The position numbers were made by a program, and so were the translations under genes. Below, one piece after another: positions 53,793 to 63,773 of a stretch of DNA of 64,000 nucleotides. How positions within the stretch are numbered: the first letter of the stretch is position 1; every line of letters begins with the position of its first letter. The stretch is from an uncultured Clostridia bacterium. GTDB lineage: Bacteria > Bacillota > Clostridia > Christensenellales > UBA3700. The notes under the pieces are model-generated. The model did not search any database. It was not told the DNA's origin and saw only the letters and a program-made list of their open reading frames with translations. The DNA is taken from assembly GCA_948471525.1 (NCBI GenBank), contig CAOKSY010000001.1:186001-250000 (forward strand). Reading direction: 5' to 3'.

Positions 53793-54651
53793 TTTCTTTT
53801 ATCTCCTTTATATAACGCGCAAGCGCGTCTTTCCAATCGGGCAGTAATTCGAATCCGTTGTCGACCAGCTTTTTCTTTTCCAGACGGCTGTTGGACGGTC
53901 GCGCCGCTTTGGACAGACCGTATTGCTCGGTAGTGACAGCCTCGACGTCGACGTTCATATTCGCCGAAGCAAAGATCTCTTTGGCAAAATCATACCAAGA
54001 AATATATCCGCCTTCGTTCGTCGCGTGATAACATCCGTATTTATCGGTCTGTATCATATCGACCAACAATACCGCCAAATCGCGGGTATAGGTAGGCGTG
54101 CCGATCTGATCGTTTACTACGCGCAATTTTGAATACTTCTCTCCCAAAGACAGCATAGTCTTGACGAAGTTTTTGCCATTGATGCCAAATACCCAGGCAA
54201 TACGCACGATAAAATATTTTTTCAATAATCTCTCTACGGCTTTTTCTCCGTCCAATTTTGTCTGTCCGTAGAAATTCAACGGGTTGAAATCCTTGCTGTC
54301 CTCTTGCCAAGGCTCGCTTCCCTTGCCGTCAAAGACATAATCCGTGGAGACGTATAGCATTTTGCAATCGCAATTTGCGCATTCGCGCGCGATATTTTCT
54401 GTGCCCACAACGTTGACCTGTCGCACTTTATCGGCGTTTTCCGCTTCTTCCGCGGCGTCTACCGCCGTCCATGCCGCGCAATGTATCACCGCGTCGGGAC
54501 GTTCTCTGCGCATTACGTTTTTTACGGCAATAGGATCGGTAATATCCATCTCCCGCCTGCCCGCGCCTATAACATCGATATTTCTGCGCTCCAACTCTTT
54601 TACGAGATCAAAACCAAGCTGACCGTCTGCGCCGGTAACTAATACTTTCAT
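53779..54651 (-). CDS. rfbD: dTDP-4-dehydrorhamnose reductase
   Basis: 290 residues from the ATG at 54651, with SD AGGAG; an upstream extension of 19 codons has no ribosome site. It has the Rossmann motif GADGQLG near residue 7 and the YxxxK motif in NFYGQTKLDGEKAV near 128. It performs the last step of dTDP-L-rhamnose synthesis, using NAD(P)H. It lies 28 bp downstream of rfbB. Confidence 0.96.
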   Translation of the reverse strand: MKVLVTGADGQLGFDLVKELERRNIDVIGAGRREMDITDPIAVKNVMRRERPDAVIHCAAWTAVDAAEEAENADKVRQVNVVGTENIARECANCDCKMLYVSTDYVFDGKGSEPWQEDSKDFNPLNFYGQTKLDGEKAVERLLKKYFIVRIAWVFGINGKNFVKTMLSLGEKYSKLRVVNDQIGTPTYTRDLAVLLVDMIQTDKYGCYHATNEGGYISWYDFAKEIFASANMNVDVEAVTTEQYGLSKAARPSNSRLEKKKLVDNGFELLPDWKDALARYIKEIKENGKN

Positions 54652-54679
54652 ACTTTTCTCCTGATAGCGTTTGACGATC

Positions 54680-55702
54680 CTATAGTTTTTTGCCGTACAT
54701 TTTGTCATAATATTCGGCGTATTCTCCGGAAATAATATTTTCCCACCAATCTCTGTTGTTCAAGTACCACTCGACGGTTTTTTCTATGCCGCTCTCAAAA
54801 TTCGTTTCCGGCAGCCAACCGAGTTCCGAGCTGATCTTTGTCGGATCGATGGCATATCTCATATCGTGTCCTTTTCTGTCGGTAACGTATGTGATCAAAC
54901 TTTCGGGCTTTCCGAGCAATCTGCATACGGTCTTTACTATATCGATATTTTTTCTTTCGTTATGTCCGCCGATATTATAGACCTCGCCTACTCTTCCCTT
55001 ATGCAAAATCAAATCTATTGCCTTGCAATGATCTTCGACGTAGAGCCAATCGCGGACGTTTTCGCCCTTGCCGTATACGGGCAACGGTTTATCCGCAAGC
55101 GCGTTTACGATCATAAGCGGAATAAGTTTTTCCGGAAAATGATACGGACCGTAATTATTCGAACAACGGCTGATAGTGACCGGCAAATTATAAGTTCTGA
55201 AATATGCCAGCGCCAACAGATCTGCCGCCGCTTTACTCGAGGAATAGGGACTGCTTGTATGCAACGGCGTTTCTTCCGTAAACAGAAGATCGGGTCTGTC
55301 GATCGGCAGATCTCCGTAAACCTCGTCGGTGGACACCTGATGAAATCTTTTTATGCCGAAGCGCAGACACGCGTCCATCAAAGTCGCCGTGCCGATTATA
55401 TTCGTCTGTAGAAAAATAGACGGATCCAATATACTGCGATCCACGTGACTTTCCGCGGCAAAATTGACTACCGTATCTGGTCTTTCTTCTTCAAACAATT
55501 TATAAACGCCCTCTCTGTCGCATATATCCATACGGACAAATCTGAAATTTTTATTGTCCAAAGCTTTTTTCAAAGTAGATAAATTTCCTGCATAGGTCAA
55601 TTTGTCGAGACATACTACGCGATATTCGGGATATTTACCGAGAATATGATAAATAAAATTACTTCCGATAAATCCGGCGCCGCCGGTAACAAGAATATTC
55701 AT
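54680..55702 (-). CDS. rfbB: dTDP-glucose 4,6-dehydratase
   Basis: 340 residues from the ATG at 55702, chosen for AAGGAGA upstream and because the family begins MNILVTGGAGFIGSNF. It has the NAD-binding GGAGFIG, the catalytic YSSSKAAAD motif near residue 160 and STDEVYGDL. It is the second step of dTDP-rhamnose synthesis. It lies 14 bp after rfbA ends. Confidence 0.97.
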   Translation of the reverse strand: MNILVTGGAGFIGSNFIYHILGKYPEYRVVCLDKLTYAGNLSTLKKALDNKNFRFVRMDICDREGVYKLFEEERPDTVVNFAAESHVDRSILDPSIFLQTNIIGTATLMDACLRFGIKRFHQVSTDEVYGDLPIDRPDLLFTEETPLHTSSPYSSSKAAADLLALAYFRTYNLPVTISRCSNNYGPYHFPEKLIPLMIVNALADKPLPVYGKGENVRDWLYVEDHCKAIDLILHKGRVGEVYNIGGHNERKNIDIVKTVCRLLGKPESLITYVTDRKGHDMRYAIDPTKISSELGWLPETNFESGIEKTVEWYLNNRDWWENIISGEYAEYYDKMYGKKL

Positions 55703-55716
55703 TGATTTTCTCCTTC

Positions 55717-56604
55717 TCAATCGTATAAATATTTTCCGTCAAGTACGGCTTTTAAATAAGCGCCGTATTGGTTTTGCATAGGCTTACATAATCTCAAAAC
55801 CTGCTCCCTGTCAATCCAACCGTTTTGGAAAGCGATCTCCTCTATGCACGCTATTTTTCTATGCTGATGCGTCTCAATAGACTTTATGAAATTCGTCGCG
55901 TCGACCAAACTCTCGTGAGTGCCTGTATCCAACCAAGTATATCCCTGCCCCAAGATCTCTACCGTGAGTTCGTTCCTCTCGAGATAAATTTTGTTGAGAT
56001 CCGTTATTTCATATTCTCCGCGCTTAGAAGGCTTGAGAGATTTTGCATATTCTACAACTTTATTGTTATAGAAATAAAGACCCGTTACGCAATAATTGCT
56101 TTTGGGATTGGGAGACTTTTCTTCGAGCGATACGGCTTTGCCGTTTTTGTCGAACTCTACTACTCCGAAACGTTCGGGGTCGTCGACGTAATATCCGAAT
56201 ATCGTAGCGCCTCCGCCGTTTTGAGCGTGATCGACTGCGGCGATAAGTTTTTGCTTAAGTCCGTGTCCGGCAAAGATATTGTCGCCCAGCACCATCGCAA
56301 CGTTATCCTTGCCTATAAATTTTTCTCCTATTATAAACGCCTGCGCAAGTCCGTCCGGCGAAGGCTGTACCGCGTATTCAAGTCTCAAACCTATCGCGCT
56401 TCCGTCGCCGAACAACGCTTGAAATCTCGGAGTATCTTCAGGCGTGGAAATTATAAGTATTTCCCTTATGCCCGCCGTCATAAGTACGGACAAAGGATAA
56501 TATATCATCGGCTTGTCATAAACGGGCAAGAGTTGTTTGCTCGTAACTTTCGTCAACGGATAAAGTCTTGTTCCGCTTCCGCCCGCAAGGATTATTCCTT
56601 TCAT
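55717..56604 (-). CDS. rfbA: Glucose-1-phosphate thymidylyltransferase
   Basis: 295 residues. The nucleotidyltransferase signature GGSGTRLYPLTKVTSKQLLP at the N-terminus and AQPSPDGLAQAFIIG near residue 80 mark RfbA. It makes dTDP-glucose from glucose-1-P, which PgcA (7029) can supply. It overlaps the flippase gene by 4 bp. SD GAGGTGA precedes the ATG. Confidence 0.97.
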   Translation of the reverse strand: MKGIILAGGSGTRLYPLTKVTSKQLLPVYDKPMIYYPLSVLMTAGIREILIISTPEDTPRFQALFGDGSAIGLRLEYAVQPSPDGLAQAFIIGEKFIGKDNVAMVLGDNIFAGHGLKQKLIAAVDHAQNGGGATIFGYYVDDPERFGVVEFDKNGKAVSLEEKSPNPKSNYCVTGLYFYNNKVVEYAKSLKPSKRGEYEITDLNKIYLERNELTVEILGQGYTWLDTGTHESLVDATNFIKSIETHQHRKIACIEEIAFQNGWIDREQVLRLCKPMQNQYGAYLKAVLDGKYLYD

Positions 56605-58031
56605 AAACTGTCACCTCTCTTTCTCTTAATTATGGTTTTTAGATTTGACGATAAAGATTTATAATTGATCAAACAATACACTATAAAAGCTCCCGTATAG
56701 ATCAGGCATCCGACCCATCTGCTACACAGACACGCGCACAGAATAAACGTTACCGTCATCACGGCTTCGATAATAAACGAAGCGATTATTTTTACTTTTA
56801 TTATTCTCAGAACGCAGATTTCGGACAAAATCGAATTGAGCATTATCACAAAGACAACTCCGCCCAATACTACGTAAATATTGTCAAATGCGTAAGCGCC
56901 CAGAACAAACGTAACTATACCTACCGCGATAGATATGAAGTTGACGACAAGCATCGTCTTTTCTTTGCGATAGACTTTGAGATAATTATTTGTAAGCAAA
57001 CTTACTTTTGAAGAATATATAATTATCGGCAACAGTATACCGAGCCATATTAGACTGTCCGAATATTGCGGCAACCACATCTCCAATATCTTGCATCCTA
57101 TAAAATATAAGATCATCGCAAAGAATAACAGCGGCGACAGCACTTCCCTTATCTTTTTATACATAATAGGAAGTTTTTCTTCGTCAATCCTTTTCAACGA
57201 CGGAAACAGCACTACGCTGACTGCCGTAATAAAAGTCAAAAATACGTTTGAAGCCGAAAATGCAAAGGAGACTTGTCCGAACGTTATCTTATCCCAATGC
57301 CACTGTATTATCATCTTCGCGCTGCCGACCATCAACATAGCCGACCAGTTCGCCATCATCAAGACTATGCCGGAAGCTATATTTATCCCCAGTTCCTTAA
57401 ACGCTTCTTTGGGCGCTATCGTACGTCCCAAATAAAGTCCCCGGTTGAAAAACAGTCCGACCGTTATTCCCACAGCGTCTCCGCAAAGATCGGCTACGCA
57501 GTACCAGACAAAATTGTCCACTTTCAACAACAACAGTACTACGACTATTATTCCGTAAGTCAGTCTTTGCGCAATTACCGATATCGCATATTTGCCTATA
57601 CGGTTGGTGATCTGCAACATATACAGACTGTACGTTATCAAATTTTTCGTCACTATGCCTACTGCGACAAGCGCAAAAATCAAACGGTTGGATCCGCTGA
57701 ATACCGAAAGAGATACCGCCGCCATAGATATCGTGGCAAGCGAAGTAAATATCAAAAGTATTGAAAACTGCGAACGTAATCTAGCCTTGTCGAGTTCTTC
57801 GTAATCGTATTTTGCATACCGCAATACAATGCCGTCCAGAAGTCCGAAATGCAACACTCCCACGTAGCCTACATAGAGAACGTACGTCTGCCAATCCGCA
57901 TAAGAAATCTTACCTATGTATTTAGGGACTATCAAACTCAACAGAAAACTTACTGCCATCGATATTACTTGCGTACCTATGGAAACAATAACGTTCGTCG
58001 CAAATTTTTTGGTGGTAATGCGTTGCACCAT
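56601..58031 (-). CDS. Polysaccharide flippase (Wzx/MATE-like)
   Basis: 476 residues with about 12-14 membrane segments and the polysaccharide-transport start (ATNVIVSIGTQVISMAVSFL ... IVPKYIGKISYADWQTY). It would move lipid-linked glycan units across the membrane. It lies between the SDR gene and rfbA; SD GAGAGG. Assigned from topology and context rather than a strong motif. Confidence 0.85.
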   Translation of the reverse strand: MVQRITTKKFATNVIVSIGTQVISMAVSFLLSLIVPKYIGKISYADWQTYVLYVGYVGVLHFGLLDGIVLRYAKYDYEELDKARLRSQFSILLIFTSLATISMAAVSLSVFSGSNRLIFALVAVGIVTKNLITYSLYMLQITNRIGKYAISVIAQRLTYGIIVVVLLLLKVDNFVWYCVADLCGDAVGITVGLFFNRGLYLGRTIAPKEAFKELGINIASGIVLMMANWSAMLMVGSAKMIIQWHWDKITFGQVSFAFSASNVFLTFITAVSVVLFPSLKRIDEEKLPIMYKKIREVLSPLLFFAMILYFIGCKILEMWLPQYSDSLIWLGILLPIIIYSSKVSLLTNNYLKVYRKEKTMLVVNFISIAVGIVTFVLGAYAFDNIYVVLGGVVFVIMLNSILSEICVLRIIKVKIIASFIIEAVMTVTFILCACLCSRWVGCLIYTGAFIVYCLINYKSLSSNLKTIIKRKRGDSL

Positions 58032-58055
58032 TCTATACCGTCAACCTCTCTTTTC

Positions 58056-59036
58056 CTATCTTACCGTCTTCATATGATCGATCATACTCTCAAACGCTTT
58101 TTCCAATCCCGTCTTGGGCCGCCATCCCAACGCCTTGAGTTTTGAGCAATCGAGATTCATCTTTAATACGGGAGCATAACCCAAATGCGAAACGTCGCCG
58201 CACTCTTCGATCATTACTTTTACTTTTCCCTGTCCGAATCTGTCGGCTACGAGCTGCGCCATTTGATATATGCTGCAATACGTATCTTCATTCGCCGCAT
58301 TATACGCTTCCCCTACTTTTCCCTTAGCCAAAACCGTCAATATCGCTTCCGCCGCGTCTTCGGTAAACAAATAATTGCGCTTTGTCTCGCCCTTGGTTTT
58401 TAGAATTATATCGCGCTTTTCCAAAATGCAACGCGCAAATTCCGCAAATACTCTCGTATCTTGATAACATACTCCCGGTCCGAAAGTCTGCGTCAATCTT
58501 ACTACTTTGGCGGGAACCGCGTACTGCGCCGCATACGACGCGCATAAACACTCGCACAAACGCTTGCTTTCGGGATATCCCGATCGCGGAGACATTGTAT
58601 TTAAATTCGACGCGTGCGTCTCGGCTATCTTTTCGTCGCCGTCGGGCGCTCCGTAAACTTCCATTGTAGAAAGATACACAAATCCTTTTACCTTATTGAC
58701 GCGAGCAAATTCCAACAAATTCTCCGCGCCTTTCACCGAGCACTTGATCACCTCGGCAGGTTCATTGATAAAAGCGCGGCTGGAAGTGATACTCGCTCCG
58801 TGGATGATATAATCCGCGCCTACGTCGACGGCTTGCACCGTTGTTACGTCGCTCTCCAAATATTCGATCCCTTCGTCGGATATATCTGCAAAAATCGCCC
58901 GCGCCCTCTTTTCGTCTCTTACGAGAGCAATGATTTTCGCTCCGCATTGCAATAGTTTGCGCGTAAGCGCTTTGCCTATAAGTCCGGTCGCTCCGGTGAT
59001 CAATATGCGCTTGTCTTTAAATACCGAGTAATCCAT
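58056..59036 (-). CDS. NAD-dependent epimerase/dehydratase (extended SDR)
   Basis: 326 residues. GATGLIGKAL near residue 15 binds NAD(P), and STMEVYG with the YPESK motif near 155 gives the catalytic Tyr and Lys. Such enzymes act on nucleotide sugars. Here it follows an IspD/TarI-like cytidylyltransferase gene by 4 bp, a pairing that suggests a CDP-linked substrate (for example a CDP-polyol or CDP-sugar), but the substrate cannot be read from the sequence. Confidence 0.85.
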   Translation of the reverse strand: MDYSVFKDKRILITGATGLIGKALTRKLLQCGAKIIALVRDEKRARAIFADISDEGIEYLESDVTTVQAVDVGADYIIHGASITSSRAFINEPAEVIKCSVKGAENLLEFARVNKVKGFVYLSTMEVYGAPDGDEKIAETHASNLNTMSPRSGYPESKRLCECLCASYAAQYAVPAKVVRLTQTFGPGVCYQDTRVFAEFARCILEKRDIILKTKGETKRNYLFTEDAAEAILTVLAKGKVGEAYNAANEDTYCSIYQMAQLVADRFGQGKVKVMIEECGDVSHLGYAPVLKMNLDCSKLKALGWRPKTGLEKAFESMIDHMKTVR

Positions 59037-59040
59037 ATCT

Positions 59041-59781
59041 TCATTCCTCGCGCTCGTCGTAGCCGTATATCTGAGCGTTTTCTTTGGCTTGCATAATAGC
59101 GCGCATAGTGTAATAATCGTCCGGCGTAGTTATCTTTATATTCTCATACGGTCCGTCGATCATATGCAACGTAAATCCGTACGATTTCATAAGCGTGCAG
59201 GAATCTATCGAATCGCGCAGACCCTCGCTCAACGCTTTTTCGTGTACGGATAAAATATCGTCGAGAAAAAAACTCTGCGGCGCCTTTGCCACTCTCGAAT
59301 TTTTGCGCGAAGGCACCTGCTCTATCACGCCGTCGTCGTTCATTACTACTATAGTCTCTTTAACTATTCCCGCCGTGATAGCAGATCCGTGCTCTTTTAC
59401 GCAATTAATATTTTCCGACAGAAGTCGTGAGCTTATCAACGGACGTACTCCGTCGTGTATAAGTACTATCGCATTCTCTTTTCCTACGATCTCGCGAGCG
59501 GCGCGAAGTCCCCCGTAAATAGATAGTTGTCCCGTCTCTCCGCCTTCGACAATCTTCTTGACTTTCTCTATCCTGAATTTATAAAGCAATTCCTTTAAAT
59601 ATGGTATCCATTCTTTTACGCATGCGATGACGACCGCGTCTATTTCGACGTTGTTCTCAAAGTGTTCCAACGTGTGTATAATGATCGGTTTGCCGTAAAT
59701 CTCGAGGAACTGTTTGGGCTTTGTCTTGCTTTTCATTCGGCTTCCCACACCGCCTGCAAAAATAACGCCTATATTCTTCAT
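59041..59781 (-). CDS. IspD/TarI-family cytidylyltransferase
   Basis: 246 residues. FAGGVGSRMKSKTKPKQFLE at the N-terminus is the nucleotide-binding signature and VLIHDGVRPLIS near residue 115 the second family motif. IspD (isoprenoid) and TarI (CDP-ribitol) cannot be told apart by these motifs alone. Placement inside a glycan operon next to LicD and an SDR favours a TarI-like role, making CDP-ribitol or a similar activated polyol. SD GGGAGG; one base separates it from the polymerase gene upstream. Confidence 0.85.
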   Translation of the reverse strand: MKNIGVIFAGGVGSRMKSKTKPKQFLEIYGKPIIIHTLEHFENNVEIDAVVIACVKEWIPYLKELLYKFRIEKVKKIVEGGETGQLSIYGGLRAAREIVGKENAIVLIHDGVRPLISSRLLSENINCVKEHGSAITAGIVKETIVVMNDDGVIEQVPSRKNSRVAKAPQSFFLDDILSVHEKALSEGLRDSIDSCTLMKSYGFTLHMIDGPYENIKITTPDDYYTMRAIMQAKENAQIYGYDEREE

Positions 59782-59782
59782 T

Positions 59783-61138
59783 CTACGCGCCTCCCTTTTC
59801 TGTACTTTCCGTCATTTGTTTTACGCTGATTTTCTCTTTATAACGCGCCTCTTTTTTCCCGTATACGAAATAGTATACCAACGCTACCCAAACAATTTCA
59901 TATATAAATCCCAAGTGGAATCTTCTGATAAACTGCTCAAGTATAGGGAAGAAAACTATCGGATAGATAAGCATACAGTACAATATCCAACTGTATCCGT
60001 ACTTGTTGCTTTTCATCTTTAAGAAGAGTTTCTGGAAAAACATTCCTATTGCAAACGGGAAAATTATTACGCCGAAATATCCGAAATCCTCTACGTAAGG
60101 CTTCAACGCGGTATATATATTCGAACTGAATACGTATCCGTTGGGCGAGCTAAACTCTATAAACGCGTCAAATCTGTCAACTCCCGTATTGGGTATATAT
60201 AAACCAAAGCGTCCAATGATCGAATTAATTGCGTTTATCAACGTAGAAAAGGTAGACTGCCCGTATAAAAGCGGTTCGTCAAAATTCTCTATCCACAGAT
60301 TGAAATCATATATGCCCGATCCGCCGTAAATGCTGAGCGACTTGAGAATGCCCGAACTGTACTGTTTGCTCTTGCCCAAAAGGAAAAAGATAATTACAAG
60401 CATCAAAAACAACAGTATAACTTTGATAACGATGCTTTCGTTTACGTTTTTCTTCTTTGTATTCTCTCTGAAAAACAACACAAAAAGACAGATAAAATAT
60501 ATCGCGTATCTCAAGAATATATTTCTGTCCGAAGATACCATTACGGTAACTATGAAGACAAAAATCGGCAACGTCAATTTTATGATGCTGAAAGCTCTGC
60601 CTCTCGAGTATATTTCTTGAAATAGCCTGTAAGTATTGACGTAAGCAACGGCAACTGTGATCTCAAGCAACTGATTAAATACAAAACCGGGAGAATATCC
60701 TCCTACTACGCTCTCGTATATGCGTCTCAATCTTTCGCTGATAGATCCTGCGCCGCCTACGTCGGACAATAATTTCCAGCAATACAGTCCCGCGGCTATC
60801 ACCGAAACAAATATAAAAAACAACTCGGGATAATTCTTCTTGGGCAGTTCTTTCTTCAAAGACACCCTTCCCTCAGCTGCGAAGGCAACGTTTTTTTGCG
60901 GCGCGAAACTCTTTATGACAAACGCGCCTACGCCGAAGGATATCAACGCGGTAGTAATATACAGTACGAACGTTCCGTTTATCCTGACAGACCAATTATT
61001 GTAATTCAACAGTACTATCGAATATGCGGTAAGTATCGCCAGACACAGCAAAAACCAAGGCGAGAGCAAGTCACGCTTTCCGGAAAAATATGCCGTTGCC
61101 AAAAGCACACACAAAATTACCAGCATAAATACTGTCAT
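59783..61138 (-). CDS. Wzy-like oligosaccharide repeat-unit polymerase
   Basis: 451 residues with about eleven membrane segments and a large outside loop (about 265-345) before the last group. There is little sequence conservation, as is usual for Wzy proteins; the call rests on topology and on neighbours (flippase, glycosyltransferases, LicD). SD GGAG precedes the ATG. It probably joins repeat units on the outer face of the membrane, with the Wzz-like protein at 16088 a candidate partner. Confidence 0.78.
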   Translation of the reverse strand: MTVFMLVILCVLLATAYFSGKRDLLSPWFLLCLAILTAYSIVLLNYNNWSVRINGTFVLYITTALISFGVGAFVIKSFAPQKNVAFAAEGRVSLKKELPKKNYPELFFIFVSVIAAGLYCWKLLSDVGGAGSISERLRRIYESVVGGYSPGFVFNQLLEITVAVAYVNTYRLFQEIYSRGRAFSIIKLTLPIFVFIVTVMVSSDRNIFLRYAIYFICLFVLFFRENTKKKNVNESIVIKVILLFLMLVIIFFLLGKSKQYSSGILKSLSIYGGSGIYDFNLWIENFDEPLLYGQSTFSTLINAINSIIGRFGLYIPNTGVDRFDAFIEFSSPNGYVFSSNIYTALKPYVEDFGYFGVIIFPFAIGMFFQKLFLKMKSNKYGYSWILYCMLIYPIVFFPILEQFIRRFHLGFIYEIVWVALVYYFVYGKKEARYKEKISVKQMTESTEKGGA

Positions 61139-61165
61139 ATAGATCTCCGTACTCCTCCCGTTGTT

Positions 61166-62089
61166 TTAAAAATATCCCAGCGTTACTTTCATCAAGAATC
61201 CGAAATAACTTTCTTTCGTATATGAACGAAGCAATTTGTTATTCTTCATTATTCTATGTTTCCCGCCGAGCGTATTTATATCCGCGCAAACTTTTATCAG
61301 AGGGAAATTTTTTGCCTGTTCGGGAAACTTTTCCAAAATTTCTTTCGCCAATGCGCTCCTTCCGTTGCGGAACTTCTTCTTGAAAACTTTTTTGGTTTTT
61401 TCCTTTATTTTTTTTGCAAGGCCGTCCTCGTATGCTCCGACGACGTTATTTTCGTGTTGACGGTACTTCATAAACGATCTTTCGTCATAGATGATTCCGC
61501 CGTTGATCGACGCCGTCATCGCCAGCCACACGTCGTGAATCCTGTTGCGCAAAAGTTCCTCGGACGGGCGGCTTTTTTTATCTGTGATCGCTTCATACAG
61601 GCTGCGCTTAAAAACCATTGTGCATCCCGCGAGCGTATTCTTCTCCAAAATCGCAATAGGGTCGAGATGTATTTGACTGTCTCTCCCATATCTCAATCCC
61701 AGAGAATTGCCGTATTTATCCACACACTCCTGATTTGAAGCATATAAAACTTTGTCGCTCTGCTCAAGCATCGCCACGGCTGCGGCAAGCTTATCTTCTT
61801 CCCATATATCATCCTGATCCGCAAACGAATAGTAATCGTGATCGCCTTCGACAGAATATAAAAGGTTCATAAAGCTGTTGCCAACGCCGACGTTTCCTTC
61901 GATAAACAACTTTACGTTGTCGTTGTCTTCCGCATAAGCGGACAGTATCTCCAGCGTGGAATCCTTTGAGCCGTCGTCTCTGATAAAAAGTTCCACATCC
62001 ACTCCGGTTTGGTTGAGAATGCTGTCAATTTGTTCTTTGATAAATTTTTCGCCGTTGTACGCGCTCAACATAACCGCTACTTTACTCAT
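61166..62089 (-). CDS. Family 2 glycosyltransferase
   Basis: 307 residues. It has the GT2 start VMLSAYNGEKFIKEQIDSIL, the DDGSKDST nucleotide loop, and ADQDDIW (the DxD motif) near residue 85, a pattern common in rhamnosyltransferases of the RfbF kind. With rfbABCD in the same operon a rhamnose donor is likely. It overlaps the LicD gene by 4 bp. Confidence 0.9.
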   Translation of the reverse strand: MSKVAVMLSAYNGEKFIKEQIDSILNQTGVDVELFIRDDGSKDSTLEILSAYAEDNDNVKLFIEGNVGVGNSFMNLLYSVEGDHDYYSFADQDDIWEEDKLAAAVAMLEQSDKVLYASNQECVDKYGNSLGLRYGRDSQIHLDPIAILEKNTLAGCTMVFKRSLYEAITDKKSRPSEELLRNRIHDVWLAMTASINGGIIYDERSFMKYRQHENNVVGAYEDGLAKKIKEKTKKVFKKKFRNGRSALAKEILEKFPEQAKNFPLIKVCADINTLGGKHRIMKNNKLLRSYTKESYFGFLMKVTLGYF

Positions 62090-62919
62090 TGACCGTCAGC
62101 CTCCTTGACGTACGCCTTGAAAGAGTGATGGGACACTCTCTTTTCTTCTGGCGGCAACTTCATATAATCCCCGTAAATACTCGAAAGATAAGTATCGTAT
62201 TTTGCCACTGCATAAAACTCCTTATTTTCAAACGGTATTTTCATCAAATCGGTAAATACGCTCTTTTCCAAGATCTCTTTCTCGCGATACGCCCCGCCCA
62301 CTGCCGCGGCAAATCCTACTTGATCAAAATCTATTTTCTTGTATTTTTTCTGAATCTTATCGAACAGTTTCCGTTTATTGACAAAGCGACTGAGTATAAA
62401 CATTCCCAATCTAAAAGGTTCGTAATACCAAGCGTGGGTCTTTGATTTAAAATATCTCTTCCACTGAGCCGCAACGAGAAGCGCCCTATTGAACGACGTC
62501 GAATTGAATATCTTTTTTGCTTTTTTATAGGTATCCGCAAGTCCGTCTATAGGAAATATATCTATGAATACTCCTATTTTTTCTTCATAATCGCAAGTGT
62601 TTTCATCTATAAGTACGGTCGAGGTATCGTACACTTTTGCCGACAAGTCCACAAAAGACTTGTCCGTCTCCCATGATTTGATCTTGAACGGCACGTCGTC
62701 ATGAGTCAGGCAATATTTTATAAACGCGTCATAATCGGGTCGCGGCATCATTATGTCTATATCGTCGTCCCAAGGTATGAACCCGCCGTGTCTCACAGCG
62801 CCCAACAGAGTTCCTCCGCCCAAAGAATACCTAAACCCCTTTTTTTCGCATATATCGTGAACTTCCGAAAGCAATCTTATTTCGACGTCTTTCAGTTGTT
62901 GCAAACTCAATTCTTCCAT
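62086..62919 (-). CDS. LicD-family phosphotransferase
   Basis: 277 residues from the ATG at 62919, which overlaps the TGA of the upstream glycosyltransferase (TGATG). The LicD signature YSLGGGTLLGAVRHGGFIPW and DDDIDIMMPR near residue 35-60 is clear. LicD/FKRP enzymes transfer polyol-phosphate or choline-phosphate from CDP donors to glycans. With the TarI-like gene it suggests that the polysaccharide carries ribitol- or another polyol-phosphate. There is no choline uptake or LicC gene nearby. Confidence 0.92.
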   Translation of the reverse strand: MEELSLQQLKDVEIRLLSEVHDICEKKGFRYSLGGGTLLGAVRHGGFIPWDDDIDIMMPRPDYDAFIKYCLTHDDVPFKIKSWETDKSFVDLSAKVYDTSTVLIDENTCDYEEKIGVFIDIFPIDGLADTYKKAKKIFNSTSFNRALLVAAQWKRYFKSKTHAWYYEPFRLGMFILSRFVNKRKLFDKIQKKYKKIDFDQVGFAAAVGGAYREKEILEKSVFTDLMKIPFENKEFYAVAKYDTYLSSIYGDYMKLPPEEKRVSHHSFKAYVKEADGQ

Positions 62920-63770
62920 CAATCCTGCTTGTCCTTAGATTTAATTTTTTTTCTCAAAACGGTCTTGTATAAAATCTTTTTTACCCATTTCGGCATGATT
63001 ATGAAGCAAAAACATCTAAAATTGCTCATTGCCTCGGTTAGACGGGAATGTTTGCCGTTTTGACGCAGATACTTTTGATCTTTCTTCCAATCCCTGTATA
63101 TTCTCATATCGTGACGTCTGCCGACCATATCGTTGCCGACGCGCACTTTGACCAATATTTTCTGAATATTATAAAACTTTGCGCCGCTGACCCACATATG
63201 CGCATAGGCCGAATAGTCCTCGTTTACCGTATCTCTGCCGTAACCGCCTGCGTCTATTATCGCTTGCTTGCGCATCATAACCGTCACATTGTTCAACGGC
63301 ATTCTCTTGCGGAACATTTTGACGATATCTTCGTGAAGTTCGGGTACTTCTCGGACAGTGCTTACGATTTCCGGATCGTCGTCAAACTCTGCGATCCATC
63401 CGCCGACAACGAAAATATCCGGATTTTCTTCCAGTATTCTATACTCTTGCTCGAATCTGTCGGACAAGCACAAATCGTCGGAATCCATACGCGCAAAAAT
63501 ATCGTTCTTGATATATTCCAGACCTTTAGCGGACGCTTTGCTCTGTCCCAAGTTTTCGGGTAAATAGACGATTTCCATAATTTCCGGAAACTTCTCTTTA
63601 TATCCGGCTATCACGTCGTTCAACTCGTCGGGTATAGGCCCGTCTACGACCAAAACCATTTGATCGGGCGTCACCGTCTGATCGACTAATACGCTGTTTA
63701 ACGAAGCGTCCAAAAACTGCGGTTTTTCGCCTCTATAAGTTGTCATCAGGACAGAAAATTCTTTGACCAC
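62919..63770 (-). CDS. Family 2 glycosyltransferase
   Basis: 283 residues from a GTG at 63770, with GGAGG 13 bases upstream. It has the GT2 motifs SVLMTTYRGEKPQFLDASLN, VVDGPIP and ARMDSDDLC (DxD) near residue 95. A probable cytoplasmic transferase acting early in repeat-unit assembly. It begins 3 bp after the ilvE stop and ends overlapping licD, so it is in the same transcript. Confidence 0.9.
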   Translation of the reverse strand: MVKEFSVLMTTYRGEKPQFLDASLNSVLVDQTVTPDQMVLVVDGPIPDELNDVIAGYKEKFPEIMEIVYLPENLGQSKASAKGLEYIKNDIFARMDSDDLCLSDRFEQEYRILEENPDIFVVGGWIAEFDDDPEIVSTVREVPELHEDIVKMFRKRMPLNNVTVMMRKQAIIDAGGYGRDTVNEDYSAYAHMWVSGAKFYNIQKILVKVRVGNDMVGRRHDMRIYRDWKKDQKYLRQNGKHSRLTEAMSNFRCFCFIIMPKWVKKILYKTVLRKKIKSKDKQD

Positions 63771-63773
63771 GTC

